Both the position numbers and the translations under genes were made by a program. 64,000 nt of DNA, from positions 62,001 to 126,000 of the forward strand of contig JACPPC010000003.1 in the NCBI GenBank assembly GCA_016191225.1, written 5' to 3'. Under the pieces are notes generated by a model. The model saw only the letters and a program-made list of their open reading frames with translations. It ran no database searches and had not been told where the DNA came from. Source of the stretch: Gemmatimonadota bacterium (GTDB taxonomy: Bacteria; Gemmatimonadota; Gemmatimonadetes; Gemmatimonadales; Gemmatimonadaceae). Positions 43,413 to 52,940 of this stretch are shown here, in pieces; the first letter of the stretch is position 1; each line of letters begins with the position of its first letter.

Positions 43413-44460
43413 GTGCGAAGCGACTGCGGCAGGTCGGGCGGGGGGCCGAACGGATTCGGGACGATTCCATTCCCGATTGCGCCCTGTACGGCCGGTTACG
43501 AGCAACTGGGGAGCGGGACCCAGAATGTCATGTTCGTGCATGGTTTCTGGCAGAATGCGTGCTACTGGAACTATGTCGCTCCGCAGCTGTCGAACATCGA
43601 TGGCACCAAGGGCACGCTTTCGCTGCCAACGTTTGCGAGCTTCTCGAGCCAGGCCGACGAGGTGATCGGTGCGACCGCCGGGCGAGGCGGAGGCCCGTCA
43701 ATGCGATTCGTACTGGTCGCGCACAGCCTTGGCGGCGACGTTGCGCGGCTTGCTGCGCAGCGCAACCCGGGTATGTTTCGCGGGTCGATCTCGATCGGGG
43801 CACCTCACGACGGCGTTCCATTTGTGCAGACCGGGAGCGCGTTCTTTGTCGAGGCGGGGGCGCTGGTGTACTTGGTCGTTCCCGGCTTGGGTCCGACGTT
43901 GTCGACCGGACTGGGCGTGATTGGCACGTACGTGCAACTCACGCGATGCTCCGTGCACGCCGCCATGCTCGACGCGAGCCCGGGAAGCGCGACGCTCAAT
44001 GCGATCAACGCCGCGCCGGCGATCCCGGGCGCCGCCGTGGTCTATCACGCGTCGAACAACTGGCTCTTCTATCGCGTCGTGGGGGACTTGCAGTGTAGCG
44101 GCTGCGGGCCGAGCTGGGTGCGAAATGTCGGCGGTGTCTATGACGGGGCGAGGATCTGTGCGGGAGCCGGCTTGATCTTTGGCATCGTGTTCCCCCCCGC
44201 CTTGGGGGCCGCTTACGCTTGCGGTTCGGTTGCCGCCGGCATCGGGGGGCATCGACGTGCTCTACCAGAACGCGGTCTCTGGCGGCGCGACGAGCGATGG
44301 GCTGATACCGGTGTCGTCGCAGCAGTGGCCAGGGGGCGCTGAGGCGCAACAATCCCGCGTGCCGAACGCGCCGTCGCACGCCGTCGAGCCCGGTGATTTC
44401 CGGACTGTGCAGCAGCTGAACACGGCGCACAGTAGGAACTTCATTGGAAAGAATCCGTGA
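43413..44460 (+). pseudogene. Alpha/beta-hydrolase (lipase), frameshifted
   Basis: The first frame (from about 43413, open back to 43326) carries the oxyanion region 'NVMFVHGFWQNACYWNYV' and nucleophile elbow AHSLGGD. At the G6 run 44244-44249 the sensible sequence jumps by one base: removing one G joins 'GSVAAGIG' to 'IDVLYQNAVSGG' and on to 'TSDGLIPVSSQQWPGG' and 'LNTAHSRNF', the expected catalytic Asp and His. Without the shift, the first frame ends in nonsense at 44342. The restored frame ends at TGA 44460, in GTGA overlap with the next gene, supporting it as the original end. There is no signal peptide of its own. It could be a sequencing error in a homopolymer or genuine decay. Confidence 0.7.
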
Positions 44461-45605
44461 GGCAGGGGAGTGTCGGACGTACCGTTGGGTCGCTTCGGTG
44501 GCTGCCTTGCATCCTGGCCAGTGTGGTCGCGGTACCAAGCTGCGACGAACCAACCCGGCCGCTTCCCCAACTCCAGCCGTTCTGGAGTGTGCCGATCCCA
44601 GGGGGCGGGCCGAACTTCTGGGATGGCGACCCGGCGGCCGACAGCGACATCGCCGTGTTCGCCCTGCAGTTTCCGTCGAAACGCATCGTCGCTGTCGACG
44701 CGCAGACCGGTGCGCTTCGGTGGTCGACACCGCTGGCGGGCTGGGTTGGGATCTTCGAGCACCTCGTATTGACGCCCACCCTCGTGGTCTTCGCCAGCGC
44801 GAATCGGGTCGGCGTGTTCGACCGCGCGACGGGAGCGCCCGTGTGGGACCTGACGTACCCGTCGATCAAGCAGGCCGCGTGGTCTGTCGTCGCTGGTGGC
44901 GCGGTCCTGACGAGTGTCGACTGGTCGATCCGGGCATTCGACCTGGCGACCGGGGCACCGAGGTGGCGCTACCAATTCCAGCCAGACTCCGTCAACGGAG
45001 CGATTTCCGCCATGGCGGTCAGCGGAGACACGGTGTATGCGTCGGCCGGGCAGTCTAGCCCGGCTGGGCTTCAACCGACGGCGATCGCGATCGCGGTGCG
45101 CCTCAGCGACGGCGCCGAGCTCCGGCGAAACGTCGCGCCGGAGCCAGAGCGAGGGAGACTGGAGCGCCTCACGATCGCGGGGCGCCTGCTGGTGGCCGGT
45201 GACTTCCAGGGAGGCGTGCAGGCGTTCGATCGCTTCACCGGTCAGCGCGTGTGGCGGACCTTGGGCGACCCATGTTGCGCGGGGGTCGGGAGCGCACCAG
45301 TGGTGTACGATGGTGTGCTCTTCTACGTCGCCGGTGACGAGACCGCGACTGCGCTGGACTTGCCGTCGGGTCAGGTGCGATGGCGGATGACGGGATCGGG
45401 CAGCTTTATTCCACAGCCAGCGGCCTGCGGGCGTCACCTGTTTGCCAACAGCGGCCTTCTGTACAAATGTGCGCTGTCGAACGGGGCCGTTGCGGGCATC
45501 GCACTCAATGGCGACGAGGACGCCCCGTCATCGGGCTTCGCGACCAACGGCACGCTCGCGTTCGTCGCTGGCGTTTGCAAGATCTACGCGTTCCGCTGCG
45601 ACTAG
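44457..45605 (+). CDS. PQQ-like beta-propeller lipoprotein
   Basis: 382 residues from GTG 44457 (GTGA overlap with the restored lipase end). The N-terminus is signal-like and ends near 'VVAVPSCDEPTRP'. PQQ/quinoprotein-like blades repeat: 'RIVAVDAQTGALRWSTPLAG', 'RVGVFDRATGAPVWDLTYP', 'SIRAFDLATGAPRWRYQFQ', 'GVQAFDRFTGQRVWRTLGD' and 'TATALDLPSGQVRWRMTGS'. Such propellers bind partners rather than PQQ unless fused to enzymes. It is intact, unlike its tandem copy downstream. Its ligand is unknown. Confidence 0.8.
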   Translation: MRQGSVGRTVGSLRWLPCILASVVAVPSCDEPTRPLPQLQPFWSVPIPGGGPNFWDGDPAADSDIAVFALQFPSKRIVAVDAQTGALRWSTPLAGWVGIFEHLVLTPTLVVFASANRVGVFDRATGAPVWDLTYPSIKQAAWSVVAGGAVLTSVDWSIRAFDLATGAPRWRYQFQPDSVNGAISAMAVSGDTVYASAGQSSPAGLQPTAIAIAVRLSDGAELRRNVAPEPERGRLERLTIAGRLLVAGDFQGGVQAFDRFTGQRVWRTLGDPCCAGVGSAPVVYDGVLFYVAGDETATALDLPSGQVRWRMTGSGSFIPQPAACGRHLFANSGLLYKCALSNGAVAGIALNGDEDAPSSGFATNGTLAFVAGVCKIYAFRCD

Positions 45606-45680
45606 TACCTCAACGTCAAGGTCGAATTGGCATGCGGCCCAATCCCTGCGGTGCCGAAGTGGCCATCATGGCGATCCCCT

Positions 45681-46804
45681 GTGCACCCGCAGCCACTCGT
45701 CGGAAGACTCGCTCCACTATTGGCACTGCTCGCCGTGCGGTGCGACGAGCCGACGCGGCCGACGAGCCAGCTGCAGCCCGTGTGGAGCGTTCCTCTCCCT
45801 GGCGGCGGCAAGAGTTTCTGGGGAGGTGAGCCTGCGGCCGACGGCGAGCTATTCGTTTTCGTGCTGCTTCAGCCATCCGCGCGGCTCGTCGCCGTCGAGA
45901 CGAGTGGGGGAGCGCCGCGATGGTCGATCGCGCTGGCGGGGTGGGCTGGTTTCTTCGGGCACGTCGAGCTTACCCCAACCCGCATCTTCCTGGCGAGCGC
46001 GGGGCACCTCGGCGTTTCGATCGAGCATCGGGGGCCCTGCTTTGGCATGTGACGTACACTGTTGTTTCGCCAGCGGCGTGGGCAACGAGCGCGGGTGGAA
46101 CCGTAGTTTCTGGCGCAGATTGGTCGATTCGAGCGTTTGATGCGTCGACCGGCGCCTTGCGCTGGCGATACGAGTTCCAGCCAGATACGGTGAACGGCGC
46201 GATCATTTCCGTGACGATCAGCGGAGACACAGTTTACGCGGTTGCTGAGCAACTTGACCCCGCCGGCTTGAACCCGAAGGCCGTCGCCATGGCCGTGCGA
46301 CTCACCGACGGAACGGAGCTCTGGCGCGGCGTCGCTCCAGAGCCTGAGCGAGGCGGATTGCGAAGTGCGGTGATCGCTGGAAGCCTGCTGATTGCCGGAG
46401 ACTATCGTGGCGGCGTTCAGGCGTTCGATCGCCTTACGGGCCTGCGCCCGTGGCGCACGACCGGCGACCCTTGCTGCGCTGGTGTGACGAGCGCGCCGAT
46501 CGTACGCGACAACCTGCTCTACTACGTCAGCGGAGATGAGACGGTTGTCGCTCTGGACCTTCCATCGGGGTCAAGGCGATGGACGACGAACGTCCCCGGG
46601 AGCTTGATCGTTCAGCCGGCGCTGTGCCGCGACCGCTTGTTTGCGAACAACGACTACCTCTACAAATTCGATCGATTCACCGGAGCCGTCGTCGGCATTG
46701 CCCTCAATAGCGAGACGGAACTTCCAACTTCCGGCATCGCCGCCCACGGCGAGCTTGCCTTCGTCGTCGGAAACGACCGGGTGTACGCCTTTCGCTGCGA
46801 CTGA
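45681..46804 (+). pseudogene. Second copy of PQQ-like propeller lipoprotein, frameshifted
   Basis: A tandem paralogue of the preceding gene. The first frame starts near GTG 45681 and runs through 'CDEPTRPTSQLQPVWSVPLP' to 'IFLASAGHLGV'. At gtttc (46013-46017) one base is missing. Inserting it restores 'FDRASGALLWHVTYTVVSP', and the second frame continues to the stop at 46804 with the same blades as copy one ('GVQAFDRLTGLRPWRTTGD', ending 'VYAFRCD'). The first frame alone stops at 46052. Either one copy is decaying or there is a sequence error. Confidence 0.75.
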
Positions 46805-46877
46805 ATCCCGGTGAAGGCGCGGCTCGCGTGTTTTGTTCCCACACGCATTCGCGTACCTTTCGCGCACCGTGGCGAAC

Positions 46878-47810
46878 ATGACGCGCATCATCCCGAAGGC
46901 GGGCGACGTCCCCAAGCGATCGCTCTGGCAGCGCATCAAGGACGTGGCGCTGGCCGACGTCGCCGTGCTCGTGACGGGGGGCGTCAAGGCCGGCCTCCTC
47001 GAGCCGCTCGAGGAGCTGCTGCTGCAAGCCGACTTCGGCGTGCCGACCACGCTGGCCCTCGTCGCCGAGGTCGAGCGGCTCGCCAGGCGCGGCGCGGTGA
47101 GGTCGGACGAGGACTTTCGGGAAGCGCTGCGGGCCGAGATCGAGCGCAGCTTGCGCGACGGCCAGAGCGACCCTGCGCTGCTCCGCGCACCCTCGGCGCC
47201 GACGGTGATCCTCGTGGTCGGCGTGAATGGCGCCGGCAAGACGACGTTCATCGGCAAGCTTGCCCACCGGCTGCGGGGGGAGGGGCGCCGGGTGCTGGTG
47301 GGCGCCGGCGACACCTTCCGGGCCGGGGCGGTGGACCAGCTGCGGCTCTGGGCGGAGCGGACGGGAGCGGACTTCGTGGAGGGCGTGTCGCAGGGGGACC
47401 CCGCCTCGGTGGCGTACGACGCGATCGACGCCGGCGTGACGCGCGGCGTGGACACGATCATCGTCGACACCGCGGGGCGCCTGCACACGAGCGACAGCTT
47501 GATGGACGAGCTGCGGAAGGTCGGGCGGGTGATCGCCAAGCGGCTGCCCGGCGCACCGCACGAGACGCTGTTGGTGCTCGACGGCACGATCGGGCAGAAC
47601 GCGCTGCAGCAGGCGAAGACGTTCACTGGCGCGGTGCCGGTGACGGGGCTGGTCGTGACGAAAGTGGACGGCACGGCCAAGGGAGGGATCGTGGTGGCGG
47701 TGCACCAGGCGCTCGACGTCCCGGTGAAGTTCCTCGGCACCGGGGAATCGGCGTCGGACCTCGAGCCGTTCGACGCGGCCGCGTTTTCGCGCGCGCTGCT
47801 CGACGCGTAG
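46878..47810 (+). CDS. ftsY: SRP receptor GTPase FtsY
   Basis: 310 residues from ATG 46878; GTG 46869 is an alternative. It has the N domain ('LEELLLQADFGVPTTLALVA') and G domain with P-loop VGVNGAGKTT, 'GAGDTFRAGAVDQLRLWAER', DTAGR and 'TKVDGTAKGG', ending 'LGTGESASDLEPFD'. It is an NG-only form without the acidic A domain of E. coli FtsY. It docks the signal recognition particle at the membrane. A weak TTGTTC/TACCTT promoter is possible at 46833-46859. recG follows after 27 nt. Confidence 0.95.
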   Translation: MTRIIPKAGDVPKRSLWQRIKDVALADVAVLVTGGVKAGLLEPLEELLLQADFGVPTTLALVAEVERLARRGAVRSDEDFREALRAEIERSLRDGQSDPALLRAPSAPTVILVVGVNGAGKTTFIGKLAHRLRGEGRRVLVGAGDTFRAGAVDQLRLWAERTGADFVEGVSQGDPASVAYDAIDAGVTRGVDTIIVDTAGRLHTSDSLMDELRKVGRVIAKRLPGAPHETLLVLDGTIGQNALQQAKTFTGAVPVTGLVVTKVDGTAKGGIVVAVHQALDVPVKFLGTGESASDLEPFDAAAFSRALLDA

Positions 47811-47837
47811 GGCGGCGCCCCCGGTGCCGGTGCACCC

Positions 47838-49949
47838 GTGAGCACGCGGCGTCGCGACGGCACCTGGAAGCGCGACGGCGCCCCGCCGCTCACTCTCACC
47901 ACGCCGATCACCTACCTGCGCGGCGTCGGGCCGGCGCGGGCGGCGAGCTTCGAGAAGCTCGGCGTGCGCACGGCCGGCGACCTGCTGTACCACGTGCCCT
48001 TCCGCTACGAGGACGCGAGCACCATCACCCCCGTCGCGAAGATCGACGTGGGGCGCGACGGGACGGTGCTGGGCACGGTGGTGTCGAAGGGGATCATCCC
48101 GACGCGCAAGGGCCTGAAGATCTTCCAGGCGGTGCTCAAGGACGCGAGCGGGATGCTGGAGCTGGCGTGGCCGGGGCAGCCGTTCCTCGATCGCGTGATC
48201 GAGAAGGGGGACGTGATCCTCGCCACCGGCACGGTGCGGTTCTACCACGGCCGCCAGTTCGCGCCGCGCGAGTGGGTGAACCTCGGACCCGATCACGCCG
48301 GCACGGCCGGGGGGCGCGTGCTCTCGGTGTACGCCGCCACCGAGGGGCTGAGCTACAAGGTCATTCGCGGGATCCTCGACCAGCACCTCGACGCCCTGCT
48401 GCCGCTCGTGCGCGAGTACCTGCCGGCGGACGTGATCGCGGAGGCCGGCGTGCAGCCGATCGGCGAGGCGCTGCGCGCCGTGCACCGTCCGGCCACGATG
48501 GCGGAGGCGCAGCAGGGGCGCGAGCGGCTGGCGTTCGACGAGCTGCTCGGCGTGCAGCTCGTGCAGCGCCGCGCGCGCGCCGTGGGGCGCACGCCGCGCA
48601 CGGGGATCGCGTTCCGGAACCGAAAGCTGCTCGGCAAGCAGCTCAAGGCGGCCCTGCCGTACGAGCTGACGAAGGCGCAGCTGCGGGCGATCAAGGAAAT
48701 CGTGGGCGACATGACGAGCGAGGTGCGGATGCACCGGCTGCTGCAGGGGGACGTCGGCAGCGGCAAGACGGTGGTGGCGGTCTTCGCCGGGCTGGTGGCG
48801 ATGGAGAACGGCTACCAGGTGGCGATGATGGCCCCCACCGAGCTGCTCGCCGAGCAGCACGCCCGCACGATCGAGGGGATGCTCGCGCCGCTGGGAATGT
48901 CGCCGCTGCTGGTGACCGGCGCGTTGGGGGCCAAGGCGCGGCGCGAGGCGGCGGCGCGGCTGCTGAGCGCGGAGCCGGTGTTCGCGGTCGGGACCAATGC
49001 GCTGGTGCAGGAGAGCAGCCGGTTCGCGAGGCTCGGGCTGGCGATCGTCGACGAACAGCACCGATTCGGCGTGGCGCAGCGGGAGCAGCTCGGCGCCAAG
49101 GGCGAGGCCCCCGACGTGCTGCTGATGAGTGCGACGCCGATCCCGCGGTCGCTCGGCCTCACGCTCTATGGCGACCTCGACGTAAGCGTGCTCGACGAGC
49201 GGCCGCCGGGGCGGCAGCCGGTCACGACGGCGCTGCGCCCCGAGTCGGCGCGGGCGAGCGTGCTGGCGTTCGTGCGCCGCCAGCTCGACGCCGGCCGCCA
49301 GGCGTACATCGTCTATCCCGTGATCGACGAGTCGGAGAAGACCGATCTCAAGGCGGCGACGACGATGCACGCGCTGCTGGCTGAGGGAGCGTTCGCGGGA
49401 CGCCGGACGGCGCTGCTGCACGGTCGGCTGCCGCAGGGCGAGCGCGACGACATCATGCGGCGCTTTCGCGACGGGGGGATCGACGTGCTGGTGGCGACGA
49501 CGGTGATCGAGGTGGGGATCGACGTGCCGAACGCCACGGTGATGGTCGTCGAGCACCCCGAGCGCTTCGGGCTCGCGCAGCTGCACCAGCTGCGCGGACG
49601 GGTGGGGCGCGGCGCGGCGCAGTCGTACTGCATCCTGCTGGGGGGGATGGGGGCGGAGAGCGCGGCGCGGCTCAGGATCGTGGTCGAGTCGGACGACGGG
49701 TTCGCGATCGCCGAGGCCGACCTGCGGTTGCGCGGCATGGGCGACTTGTTCGGGGAGCGCCAGAGCGGTGTGCCGACCTTCCGGATCGCCGACCCGCTGC
49801 GCGACGCCACGCTCAACGCCACGGCCCGCGCGATCGCCGACCGGCTGCTCGCCGCCGACCCGGAGCTGGCGCAACCGGCGCACGAGCCGTTGCGGGCGAT
49901 GCTCGGCGCGCGCTACCGGCGTGCGCTGGAGTTGTTCCGTGTCGGGTGA
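47838..49949 (+). CDS. recG: ATP-dependent DNA helicase RecG
   Basis: 703 residues from GTG 47838. The N-terminal wedge/OB region begins 'LTLTTPITYLRGVGPARAAS'. Helicase motifs are 'LTKAQLRAIKEI', Walker A GDVGSGKT near residue 305, DEQHRFG, 'LLMSATPIPRSL', 'ATTVIEVGIDVPNATVMV' and 'LHQLRGRVGRG'. It remodels stalled replication forks and branched DNA. Size and motif order match bacterial RecG. Confidence 0.96.
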   Translation: MSTRRRDGTWKRDGAPPLTLTTPITYLRGVGPARAASFEKLGVRTAGDLLYHVPFRYEDASTITPVAKIDVGRDGTVLGTVVSKGIIPTRKGLKIFQAVLKDASGMLELAWPGQPFLDRVIEKGDVILATGTVRFYHGRQFAPREWVNLGPDHAGTAGGRVLSVYAATEGLSYKVIRGILDQHLDALLPLVREYLPADVIAEAGVQPIGEALRAVHRPATMAEAQQGRERLAFDELLGVQLVQRRARAVGRTPRTGIAFRNRKLLGKQLKAALPYELTKAQLRAIKEIVGDMTSEVRMHRLLQGDVGSGKTVVAVFAGLVAMENGYQVAMMAPTELLAEQHARTIEGMLAPLGMSPLLVTGALGAKARREAAARLLSAEPVFAVGTNALVQESSRFARLGLAIVDEQHRFGVAQREQLGAKGEAPDVLLMSATPIPRSLGLTLYGDLDVSVLDERPPGRQPVTTALRPESARASVLAFVRRQLDAGRQAYIVYPVIDESEKTDLKAATTMHALLAEGAFAGRRTALLHGRLPQGERDDIMRRFRDGGIDVLVATTVIEVGIDVPNATVMVVEHPERFGLAQLHQLRGRVGRGAAQSYCILLGGMGAESAARLRIVVESDDGFAIAEADLRLRGMGDLFGERQSGVPTFRIADPLRDATLNATARAIADRLLAADPELAQPAHEPLRAMLGARYRRALELFRVG

Positions 49950-50057
49950 ACCACCACAGCCCGGGATGCCCGTGACGACGGCGCGCCCGCGCGCTACACT
50001 TTGAGGCTGGCGCCCTGGCGGGCGCCCCATCCCCAGATCGGCCGCCCCGGTCCCCGC

Positions 50058-52844
50058 ATGGCCATTCCGAACGGCACCATCGAGGAGCCCAACTACGCGC
50101 AGCTGGCCGCGATGTGCGCGGACCTGCTGGGCGTGGCGAGCGCGTCGGGGGTGGTCGAGTACGTGAACCCGGCGGTGGAGCGGACACTCGGCTTCGCGGC
50201 CGCGGACCTCGTCGGACGGTCGCTGCCGGGGGTGATCCACCCCGACGACCTGCCGTCGATCGCGGAGGCGTTCGCCTCCGCCGGCGGTGCGGCCGGGGCG
50301 GACCGCGTCGAGTTCCGGGCGCAGCACGCGCGGGGCGGTTGGGTCTGGCTGTCGCTGCGCCAGATGGTGCGCGGCGACGACGGTCGCCTCTACGCCGTGG
50401 TGCGCGACGTGTCGCGGCGCAAGCAGGAAGAGGCGATCGACCGCGGGCAACGGGCGGTGCTCGAGGCGATCGCAACGGGCGAGCCGCTGCCGCAGGTGAT
50501 CGCGCGGCTGGTGCAGTTCGTCGAGGCGCTCGCGCCGGGGATGACGTGCTCGGTGCTGTCGCGTGAGGACCCCGGCGTGGTGCACGTGGTGGCGGCGCCC
50601 AGCCTGCCGGCGGACTACCTCGCGTCGATCGAGGGCGTGGCGATCGGCCCCGCCGCCGGGTCGTGCGGGACCGCCATGTTCCTCGGCGCGCGGGTGATCG
50701 TGGGCGACGTGGGCACCGATGCGCGGTGGGACCAGTACCGGGCCGCGGCGCTGGCGGCCGGGCTGCGGTCGTGCTGGTCGGAGCCGTACTTCTCGGGCGA
50801 CGGCCGGGTGCTGGGAGCCCTTGCCATGTACGGTCGCACCGTGCGCACGCCATCGCCGGCGGAACTCAAGCTGCTGGAGACCGCGGGGCACCTGGCCGGG
50901 ATCGCCGTGGAGTCACGGCGGGCGATCGACGAACTCGGGCTCTACCGCCGGGCCGTGGAACACCTTGGCGACCTGGTGGTGATCGCCGCGGCTCCGCCGA
51001 GCCGCGACGAGACCCCGCGAATCGTGTACGCCAATCCGGCCTTCGAGCGGCGCACGGGATGGATGCTGCCGGAAGTGCTGGGGCGCGTGCCGACCTTCCT
51101 GTTCGGCGAGCAGACGAGCGCCGAGGATGTGGCCGCGCTCGGGGCGAAGGTGCGCGCGGGGCGCGCGGCCCACGTGTACCTGACGGCGCACGCGAAGGGG
51201 GGGACGCCGTTCATGGTCGACCTCGACGTGCTCCCGATCATCGGCCCCGAGGGGTGGGCGACGCACTGGGTGGGGGTGGGACGTGACGTGACGGCGCGCA
51301 AGCGGGCCGAGGCCGAGCTGCGTCGCTCGCAGGAGCTGTTCAGCGCGCTGTCCAAGGTGGCGCCGATGGTGGTGTGGGCGGTGGATCGCACGGGACGGTT
51401 CACGCAGGCGAGCGGGGGCGGGATCGCGGCGGCGGGGCTCACCCCCGAGGCGGTGGTCGGCACGTCGTCGCTGGACCTGCTCGCCGGCACGACGCTGACC
51501 GACGCCCGGGGGCAGGTGCACAGCTACGCCGAGGTGCTGCCGGCCGTGCTCGAGCACGGCGAGAGCTTTGCGGGAATGGCCGAGTTCAACGGTGTGCACT
51601 TCGAGATCGCGGCCGGCCCGCTGCACGGCGAGGACGGGGCGATCGAGGGGCTCGTGTGCGCGGGGATCGTGGTGTCGGACCGGGTGCGGCTCGAGACGCA
51701 GCTCCGGCATGCGCAGAAGATGGAGGCGGTGGGGCGCCTCGCCGGCGGGGTGGCGCACGACTTCAACAACGTGCTGACGGCGATCCTCGGCTTCGCCTGG
51801 GTGGCGCAGGAGGAGGCGCCGGGGGAGTCGACGGTGGCGACGGCGCTGCAGGAGATCATCGCGGCGACACGCCGGGCGAGCGACCTGACCAAGCGGCTGC
51901 TGGTGTTCAGCCGGCAGCAGGTGCTCCAGCCGCGGTCGCTCGCGCTCAACGACGTGGTGCAGAACTCGGAGCGGCTGCTGCAGCGCCTGATTGGCGAGGA
52001 CGTGGTGCTGCGGTCGCGGCTCACCGACGTGCCGTGGAAGGTGCGCGCCGACCCGTCGCAGCTCGAGCAGGTGGTGATGAACCTCGCCCTCAACGCGCGG
52101 GACGCGATGCCGTACGGCGGGGCGCTGACGCTCGAGGTGACGCACGTGCGGGTGAGCGCGCAGACGCCGGCGGCGGACCCGGGCGTGCCGCCGGGGGAGT
52201 GGGTCATGCTGACGGTGAGCGACACCGGGGTGGGCATGGACCAGACGACGCTGTCGCGGGTGTTCGAGCCGTTCTTCACCACGAAGGCGCCGGGGCGGGG
52301 GACGGGGCTCGGCCTGTCGACGGTGTACGGGATCGTGACCCAGAGCGGCGGCCAGGTGCATGTGTCGAGCGCCCCCGGGCGGGGCACGACCTTTCGCGTG
52401 TACCTGCCGCGGAGCGAGGCCACCAAGGAGGTGGCGACGATCTCGGCCGGCGACGACCAGCGCTCGGGGCAGGGGCTCGAGACGGTGCTGGTGGCGGAGG
52501 ACGACCGCGGGGTGCGCGACCTGATCCGGCTGTCGCTCAAGCGGTTCGGGTACAAGCTGCTCGTGGCGGCGAGCGGCGAGGAGGCGCTCGAGCTGGCGGC
52601 GAAGCACGAGGGGCCGCTGCCGATCCTGGTGACCGACGTGGTGATGCCGCGGATGAGCGGGCCGCAACTGCGCGACCGCCTGCTGGCGATCCGCCCGGAG
52701 ACACGGGTGCTGTTCCTGTCGGGCTACACCGACGACGAGATGATCAAGCGCGGCGTGCTGGAGGACGGGGTGGCGTTCCTGCAGAAGCCGTTCCCGCCCG
52801 AGGTGCTGGCGCGCAAGGTGCGCGAAGTGCTGGACCAGGCCTGA
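50058..52844 (+). CDS. PAS/GAF hybrid sensor histidine kinase with receiver domain
   Basis: 928 residues from ATG 50058; a TTG 57 nt upstream is less likely. Domains in order are PAS (about 15-125), GAF (130-295, 'GSCGTAMFLGARVIVGDVG'), PAS ('YANPAFERRTGWMLPEVLG'), PAS ('LFSALSKVAPMVVWAVDRTG'), HisKA with phospho-acceptor His567 in GVAHDFNNVLTAI, HATPase ('LNARDAMPYGGALTLEV', 'GTGLGLSTVYGI'), and a C-terminal receiver with Asp860 in LVTDVVMPRM. There are no transmembrane helices, so it is cytoplasmic. It probably relays through its own receiver to a separate phosphotransfer protein. TACACT at 49995-50000 is a possible -10. The signal is unknown. Confidence 0.92.
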   Translation: MAIPNGTIEEPNYAQLAAMCADLLGVASASGVVEYVNPAVERTLGFAAADLVGRSLPGVIHPDDLPSIAEAFASAGGAAGADRVEFRAQHARGGWVWLSLRQMVRGDDGRLYAVVRDVSRRKQEEAIDRGQRAVLEAIATGEPLPQVIARLVQFVEALAPGMTCSVLSREDPGVVHVVAAPSLPADYLASIEGVAIGPAAGSCGTAMFLGARVIVGDVGTDARWDQYRAAALAAGLRSCWSEPYFSGDGRVLGALAMYGRTVRTPSPAELKLLETAGHLAGIAVESRRAIDELGLYRRAVEHLGDLVVIAAAPPSRDETPRIVYANPAFERRTGWMLPEVLGRVPTFLFGEQTSAEDVAALGAKVRAGRAAHVYLTAHAKGGTPFMVDLDVLPIIGPEGWATHWVGVGRDVTARKRAEAELRRSQELFSALSKVAPMVVWAVDRTGRFTQASGGGIAAAGLTPEAVVGTSSLDLLAGTTLTDARGQVHSYAEVLPAVLEHGESFAGMAEFNGVHFEIAAGPLHGEDGAIEGLVCAGIVVSDRVRLETQLRHAQKMEAVGRLAGGVAHDFNNVLTAILGFAWVAQEEAPGESTVATALQEIIAATRRASDLTKRLLVFSRQQVLQPRSLALNDVVQNSERLLQRLIGEDVVLRSRLTDVPWKVRADPSQLEQVVMNLALNARDAMPYGGALTLEVTHVRVSAQTPAADPGVPPGEWVMLTVSDTGVGMDQTTLSRVFEPFFTTKAPGRGTGLGLSTVYGIVTQSGGQVHVSSAPGRGTTFRVYLPRSEATKEVATISAGDDQRSGQGLETVLVAEDDRGVRDLIRLSLKRFGYKLLVAASGEEALELAAKHEGPLPILVTDVVMPRMSGPQLRDRLLAIRPETRVLFLSGYTDDEMIKRGVLEDGVAFLQKPFPPEVLARKVREVLDQA

Positions 52845-52846
52845 CC

Positions 52847-52936
52847 TGTCATCCCGAGCGCCGCGAAGGATCTGCGTCTCCACGAACAAACAGGCCCTTC
52901 GCTCCGCCCAGGGCGACGGGCTCCGCTCAGGGCGAC
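52847..52936. repeat. Dispersed repeat as inverted element between convergent genes
   Basis: TGTCATCCCGAGCGCCGCGA continuing to GGATCTGCG (52847-52876) is followed in opposite sense by two relatives, GCTCCGCCCAGGGCGAC (52901-52917) and GCTCCGCTCAGGGCGAC (52920-52936). The arms can pair as an imperfect hairpin that fills the gap between the kinase and the convergent propeller gene, and could terminate both. Confidence 0.65.
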
Positions 52937-52940
52937 AGGA

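Noticed and set aside
44244-44249. Programmed ribosomal frameshift at the G6 run in the lipase gene
   Set aside because: No clear slippery heptamer plus stimulatory structure is seen, and an upstream in-frame nonsense codon and a broken neighbour make decay or error more likely.
46704-50891. A minus-strand open frame of about 1,395 codons across ftsY and recG
   Set aside because: Its translation is Arg/His/Leu/Ala-rich low-complexity sequence without domains, and it is exactly antisense to two conserved genes. Long antisense frames are expected at this GC content.
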